A DNA stretch of 34,556 nt from Lingula anatina. Taxonomy: Eukaryota; Brachiopoda; Lingulata; Lingulida; Lingulidae. Where the stretch lies: contig NW_019775501.1 in assembly GCF_001039355.2 (NCBI RefSeq), forward strand, positions 277,889-312,444. Reading direction: 5' to 3'. This document shows positions 27,494 to 34,556 of this stretch, one piece after another. The translations under genes and the position numbers were made by a program. Within the stretch, counting starts at the first letter, position 1. Every line of letters starts with the position of its first letter. Below the pieces are notes generated by a model. The model did not search any database. It saw only the letters and a program-made list of their open reading frames with translations, and had not been told where the DNA came from.

Positions 27494-27508
27494 TCAGGGC
27501 GCATCCAT
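27494..27508 (-). promoter_or_regulatory. Four-codon uORF just before the ANKZF1 start
   Basis: On the - strand ATGGATGCGCCCTGA (MDAP-stop) ends two bases before the ANKZF1 ATG at 27491-27489. It is present only if transcription starts upstream of 27508. Its start is in another frame from the main ORF. Confidence 0.5.
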
Positions 27509-27792
27509 GACAAGTGCCAGGATGTAAAGTCGACTGCAAGTGAAAGGTTGGAACTGTTGAAGAGAGAATATGTTGATGAATATCGATAATGTTGATTTGA
27601 AACAAACCAGATTTATATAAATATTACATTTTTAATTGCACATGGTTAATTTAAAGATCTTCTCTCGATCAAATAAAACATATGAGTAACCAGACACTGT
27701 CCCATTTCGGTCTACGATCTCAAACACGCGATTATTCACATCAGCTGATGTCGTTCGATGAGAATCAACAAATCACCGGTGGCGATCAGAAA
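27509..27792. promoter_or_regulatory. Probable bidirectional promoter of ANKZF1 and IDI1
   Basis: The two start codons face away from each other with 315 bp between them, so both promoters must lie here or overlap. The stretch contains a perfect 14-bp palindrome ACATCAGCTGATGT (27738-27751, E-box CAGCTG in the centre) and an 8-bp palindrome CACCGGTG (27774-27781). No TATA box placed convincingly for either gene. Confidence 0.6.
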
Positions 27793-27798
27793 ATGTAA
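27793..27798 (+). promoter_or_regulatory. Minimal start-stop uORF before IDI1
   Basis: ATGTAA, a start codon followed at once by a stop, ends 8 bp before the IDI1 ATG at 27807. It matters only if the transcript begins upstream of it. Confidence 0.45.
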
Positions 27799-27806
27799 AC
27801 AAAGAA

Positions 27807-30425
<2,619 letters not shown>

Positions 30426-31057
30426 GAAAATATTGGCATTTATTAAGGTCTTTCACACAATAATTGGGATACTTGGAGCACAAAGAAAGAACAGAAACCG
30501 GTGCATTGTCATTAGTGCAGTATCCTTTATCGGAATTGGGTCTATCTAGCCATATTCAGAGAGTAATTTTAATTCATTGGCTGACTCAGGACCAAGAAGT
30601 GGTTCATAGCTGTTACCACTGACCTCCTGAATTAAGAATGTGATACAAATAATGAGGAGATGATTTATTTAGTAAATGATGAATATCGCATGATTCGTGA
30701 AATATGCAGAGTCACAGTTTTTAAACAGTTTCTTACTTGCAGTTAGGTAGTTACAGGGATTTCTGGAAGGATTTCTGACATATTTGGGGAGCCAAAAATA
30801 TCATTGGCCAAGGCTGACCCCTGGACACTGTGCCATGTTTTCTGACTTTTTCACTAAATGACAGTCTCATCCCTATAGTAGGATGACATTGTGTTGTATA
30901 CTGAATATGCATTTTGCCTTGGATATATCTCCGCTGGGGTATAAAATATCTCTTTAATGATACAACAGCTACCCCCTACCAGGTCTTCACATTAGGGCTA
31001 ATTGGACAGGAGAACCAGCAGACACCTCTAGACTTTTACCCTGACCTTTTAAATAAA
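30426..31057 (+). other. IDI1 3'UTR to the proximal poly(A) signal
   Basis: Non-coding after the stop at 30423-30425. AATAAA at 31052-31057 is the proximal candidate; another at 31846-31851 would add the MITE copy at 31258 to the transcript. Confidence 0.5.
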
Positions 31058-31257
31058 AGATATAATGTAAATTGTTTTTATGCCATTTTATGATGGTTTG
31101 TTATGGATTATGATGAGAAAAAGAATCCCTCAGGAGATGCTCTTAGCAGAATCTATGTTAATAGATAAAACAAAGCTGTGTGCCCCAAGGAGTCTCAAGA
31201 ATGGATTACTTTGTTTTTTCAGTCTTAGACCAAATTAAAATTACGCCAAATGCCTTA

Positions 31258-31471
31258 GACTGCATCACACAGATTTTAGATCGATCTATCCCCGTGGGGA
31301 GTCTCACTAGATTGCCGTCAGCTTAGCCAGCTTAAATGTCTGTCCCGCCTACTAAAAACTGTAAGGGGGTAATAAACTTCCGTGCACGCTCTGCTGACAG
31401 CAATTTAGCGTGAACCCCCTGGGAGTTAGGTTGATACAGATGGATTGATCTAAATCTATGGGAATGCAGTC
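31258..31471. mobile_element. Harbinger-like MITE, copy 4 (214 bp), downstream of IDI1
   Basis: Starts GACTGCATCACACAGATTTT, ends AATCTATGGGAATGCAGTC, with TTA duplications at 31255-31257 and 31472-31474. It lies between the two candidate IDI1 poly(A) signals, so it would be inside the 3'UTR if the distal one is used. Confidence 0.88.
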
Positions 31472-31474
31472 TTA

Positions 31475-32404
31475 TTTTTTTCTCAGAGTGAAGACTTGTA
31501 TATAAATATGAAACATATTCTGTAAATCACTGCCAAAACCCTTTTACACAGATATTGCATAGTTGCCCGAGTTGAGCTGTTCTGGTTATGCCAAAAACTT
31601 CATCATTTTATGTAAAAGCAGGGGCAGATCTTCCAGAAGATGGTCAGATTTTTAAGTTTACATTGACGGGTATCTAATGTTTTCTGTCAGAAGACGGTCA
31701 AAACGGAGGATGGCCCAAGAAAGATAATTTGGAAGACTGTCAGAAAATATCTCTGGATCCACCCCTGCAAAAGGACTCGGGTCTGGATTACATCAAACAA
31801 TATGTGTTGTATATACCTTTATTGACTGATTAAATCATGTTTGAAAATAAAGTATAACTATAACAAAATACAAAATTATACAGTTATATGTAAACAATTA
31901 GACAATGGAATGTTATGAATATTTATTTGCACTTCATTTAGAATTTATTTGAGCATTTTACCACATCCTAAGAATTCCCCTGCTCTTTTGGTACACAGAA
32001 AAAGCCACCTCCATTATAATGTAACATAACCATTATGATGTGATATATCTCTGATAGCATTTAATATTAATCACCTATAATTCAATATTGATCAATAAAC
32101 ATGGCAGCTTCCCATACCTCCATATGAAATCCCACAAAATAATAATTATGTCACTGAATGCCTTTCAAAGTTATATCACTATAAATTAATCATACGATTT
32201 TAGATGGCACTGAAGAAAATTCCTTTCTACAAGACCCCAAATGAAAGTCAATCTAAAAATAAATTACCATGACTACAGTGTTAATGTCTTTCTCCAAAAA
32301 AAATCTTCAGAGGAACTGTGATTTGATTCTTTTGTTTACTGGACAGCAAGCTCTTCAGTACACAAAGGAATTTAACATCTAGTCATCTAGCTGCAAAAGG
32401 CTTA
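31475..32404. other. Region between convergent genes; only poly(A) candidates seen
   Basis: AT-rich, no exon recognised. It contains the distal + strand AATAAA (31846-31851) and - strand AATAAA candidates, seen as TTTATT on +, at 31818-31823, 31922-31927 and 31944-31949. Transcripts of IDI1 and the - strand neighbour may overlap here. Confidence 0.4.
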
Positions 32405-32603
32405 GGGCGCATTCAGAAATAGTTGATCCGCAGACTAACTAGTCCGCAGATCAAATATGGCGCAATCCACTGAGAAGCATGGCGAGAATTAATTGCCCTG
32501 CTCCTGCTGGGACGGCACACATGGGAGGCTGGAATCCATTGTCAAGTGTGTGCCATATTTGATCTGCGGACTAGTTAGATCAACTTGGTTGTGAATGAGG
32601 CCC
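32405..32603. mobile_element. GGGC-ended MITE with long inverted repeats (199 bp)
   Basis: Starts GGGCGCATTCAGAAATAG and ends GTTGTGAATGAGGCCC. The roughly 55 bp arms share the block ACTAGTCCGCAGATCAAATA in inverted orientation. It is flanked by TA (32403-32404 and 32604-32605). It lies 24 bp past the stop codon of the - strand gene at 32627, hence probably in that gene's 3'UTR. No coding capacity. Confidence 0.82.
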
Positions 32604-32626
32604 TAGTGTACTGCTAAGTAGGTGTG

Positions 32627-34211
32627 TCACCCCAGGTTGGGCAAGGTGTCTTTTCCCAGGTTTTTGGCATCTTGTATGGCTTTCCAGTAGAGTTTCTCTT
32701 CCACCCCCTCCCAATGGTTGCAGCTTATGGTATTCATGAATCTACAAAAGATAAATAAAAAAATTCATTCAAATATTTATTCATTAAATTCAGATAATAA
32801 ATAGATAAAATTATAATAATGAGAAAGAGAGCAGAACAGTGATGAACAGTGAAGTTTTGCCAAATGTGAAACAATCCAATTGGGTTAACTTCACCGTGTA
32901 ACATATTTCAACTTCAGTGTCAAATATTTAACTACTTTCAAGGAATTATACATCTATTTCCTTGCTGTTTTTCATCCAACCTGTCAATGATGTGGTTCAA
33001 AATTTTTATATAGTGAAAATATCTAACTATGCACTTCCCTAAAAAGATTGTTTTCTAAGAAAGAGTCAAAATACAGTAATAAATAAATAAAAAAAAATTT
33101 TGCCTGGTAAAAAATATGTTGTAGCTATTTCATTTCTGTTCTGATTTATAGCAGAAAGGAAGGTGGAGGGAGGGGTCCTTGTGTATAATTTAATTATCAT
33201 TTTCATGAAACTGATATTTCCAAACACAAATTCTAAATGAAAAATTAAGTTTATTTATTAAGCCTTTGGCTTTGCAGATTAATTCAAACAGACTTTTGAA
33301 TATTTGATGATGTGATTTATTTGGTCAAAGTTATTTTGGTTGTGTAGGACCAAAAAGATAAATGTAATATTTATATACACAAAAAGTGAGGTTACATGTA
33401 TTATACTCAAATGTCTCTTACTGACCAGAAGCTTTTTGGATTTTCTTCCAGTACTTAGCCACCTCAACACCTTCCCAGTGTTTATTATTCAAAGGTTTCA
33501 TAAACCTGAAATTAAATTATTACTGGTATGTACTAGCTTACAGTATAAACAAGGGGAGGATGGGCACTGGGCACATTCACATCCAGAACTAACTTAGGCC
33601 AAGAATTGCCATAATTACATCATCATTCAACTATTCTGCTTATTACAATAATTTGAGGTTGCGTAATGTTTGACGTCTGTCTTGTATTTCTCTATGTAAT
33701 CTGGCTGACAGGTGGCATAATTTAGTCTTGATGTGAACACACCTCAACAGAGATGGAATGTTTCACAAAATAAATGGGTGAGACAACTTTAAAAGTTATG
33801 TAAAAAATTACAATTTAACTCAGATTTTAAAGGTTTTCTGGGAGATGAAGCTCACAGTAACTATACCAGTCTGATTCAAAAAGCCCTAAAACTGGTCTAA
33901 ACTTTTGGACCAAAAATACTGAAGATAACCGCAGGTTTTATAAAGAAAAACTGAAATCAGTTTTTTGGCTTAGTTGACTAAGATTTCCATGAGAGTACTG
34001 CTACACTGCTCCTGATAGGGTAAGATGTGCCCATGTGACTATGTAACCATGGTAATTTAGTTCTTAGCCACGGAACCTGACATAAGTTTTTTGTAGAACC
34101 AAATTAAGTTGAACCCTCTCCTACCTCTCCATAACCTCCTCCATGACTTTCCTCTCCCCATCTGTCACTCCATTCCAATAAACTTCAAGGTTCTTCTGAA
34201 GGTTAACCAAA
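32627..34211 (-). CDS. Unrecognised gene, last three coding exons, with a W-E-G-V-E repeat
   Basis: Exons in order: 34211-34125, 33505-33422, 32741-32627 (stop TGA at 32629-32627); phases match (R from AG|G, Q from CA|A). About 94 C-terminal residues are visible; the 5' part is beyond the window edge. The second and third exons each encode a copy of FM-x(4-6)-N[KN]HWEGVE-x(4)-YWK-x-IQ (FMKPLNNKHWEGVE and FMNTISCNHWEGVE), and the first exon has a weaker YWNGVTDGE copy. The acceptor of the first exon could also be 34195, but the one at 34211 has the stronger pyrimidine tract. I do not recognise the family. No signal peptide or membrane segment in the visible part. Confidence 0.65.
33576..33737. 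mobile_element. Candidate small inverted-repeat element, second copy (162 bp)
   Basis: Begins TTCACATCCAGAACTAACTT and ends TTAGTCTTGATGTGAA, flanked by CACA on both sides (33572-33575 and 33738-33741). Ends and length resemble the element at 917-1077. It lies in an intron of the - strand gene. Confidence 0.5.
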
Positions 34212-34556
34212 CTAAAGGAAAAAAACATATTGGAGTGATTACCATCATACTACGAATGTTAGTAATTAATTATTGTTTAGATACACACCAATTAACAAAC
34301 TGAGTATAGTTGCAATGTAACCATTTTATACAATGTATGCAGTGACTATGCATGAAATCATGACAAATATACAAAACATTAGAAGATCTATGCAACAATA
34401 TTAAGACACATCGATGTATAATTTAAATAGGGATGTGGTTTAGCCATACACATTGTATACCAGTTTATGCCATGAACATTCTTGCCCACTGGTCAGTTAG
34501 ACAACTGTGGGTCTCAGATAAATATATATTAGTAAACAACAAAATTAACTACTCAA

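Overview
This is a piece of an animal nuclear genome. Every gene is split by short AT-rich introns with GT..AG borders, microsatellites and small non-autonomous DNA transposons are scattered through the introns, and the proteins are recognisable animal orthologues. Gene structure, intron size (about 250-1400 bp) and TE style would suit an invertebrate, possibly a lophotrochozoan such as a mollusc. That placement is an inference and is weakly supported.

Layout. (1) 1-16515, + strand: the 3' part of a large centrosomal coiled-coil gene of the AKAP9/pericentrin family. 23 coding exons are visible (1941-16515). They give 1465 residues of coiled coil, then the C-terminal PACT domain and a proline-rich tail; the 5' part lies outside the window. 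The 3'UTR follows to somewhere between 17.4 and 18.9 kb. (2) 27491-19971, - strand: a complete ANKZF1/Vms1 orthologue (15 exons, 762 aa), which acts in ribosome-associated quality control. It converges tail-to-tail on the AKAP9/PCNT-like gene. (3) 27807-30425, + strand: a complete IDI1 gene (isopentenyl-diphosphate isomerase, 6 exons, 252 aa). It is divergent from ANKZF1, and only 315 bp separate the two start codons, so they probably share a bidirectional promoter. (4) 34211-32627, - strand: the last three exons of a gene I do not recognise, with two W-E-G-V-E repeats in consecutive exons, convergent with IDI1.

All exon phases join without a stop and each CDS sum is divisible by three (4398, 2289 and 759 nt), which supports the hand-built models.

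Mobile DNA. Four copies of a 213-216 bp inverted-repeat element have TTA/TAA flanks like PIF/Harbinger MITEs. A second GGGC-ended inverted-repeat element has TA flanks, with a decayed relative in an intron. A pair of about 160 bp TTCAC..TGTGAA elements makes a third family. No autonomous transposase, tRNA, rRNA or CRISPR was seen.

The most unusual pattern is in the AKAP9/PCNT-like gene. Several exon borders have been locally duplicated into the neighbouring intron, leaving decoy splice sites (5.8 kb, 11.7 kb, and three extra copies at 12.2-12.5 kb), and another donor is built into a TG microsatellite. Other notable points are a paired CTCF-like motif in an intron, the ANKZF1 start codon standing alone before the first splice donor, tiny uORFs in front of both divergent genes, and a Harbinger-like MITE inserted about 20 bp before an IDI1 splice acceptor. 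I found no clear new multi-gene system; the genes look like independent housekeeping neighbours.
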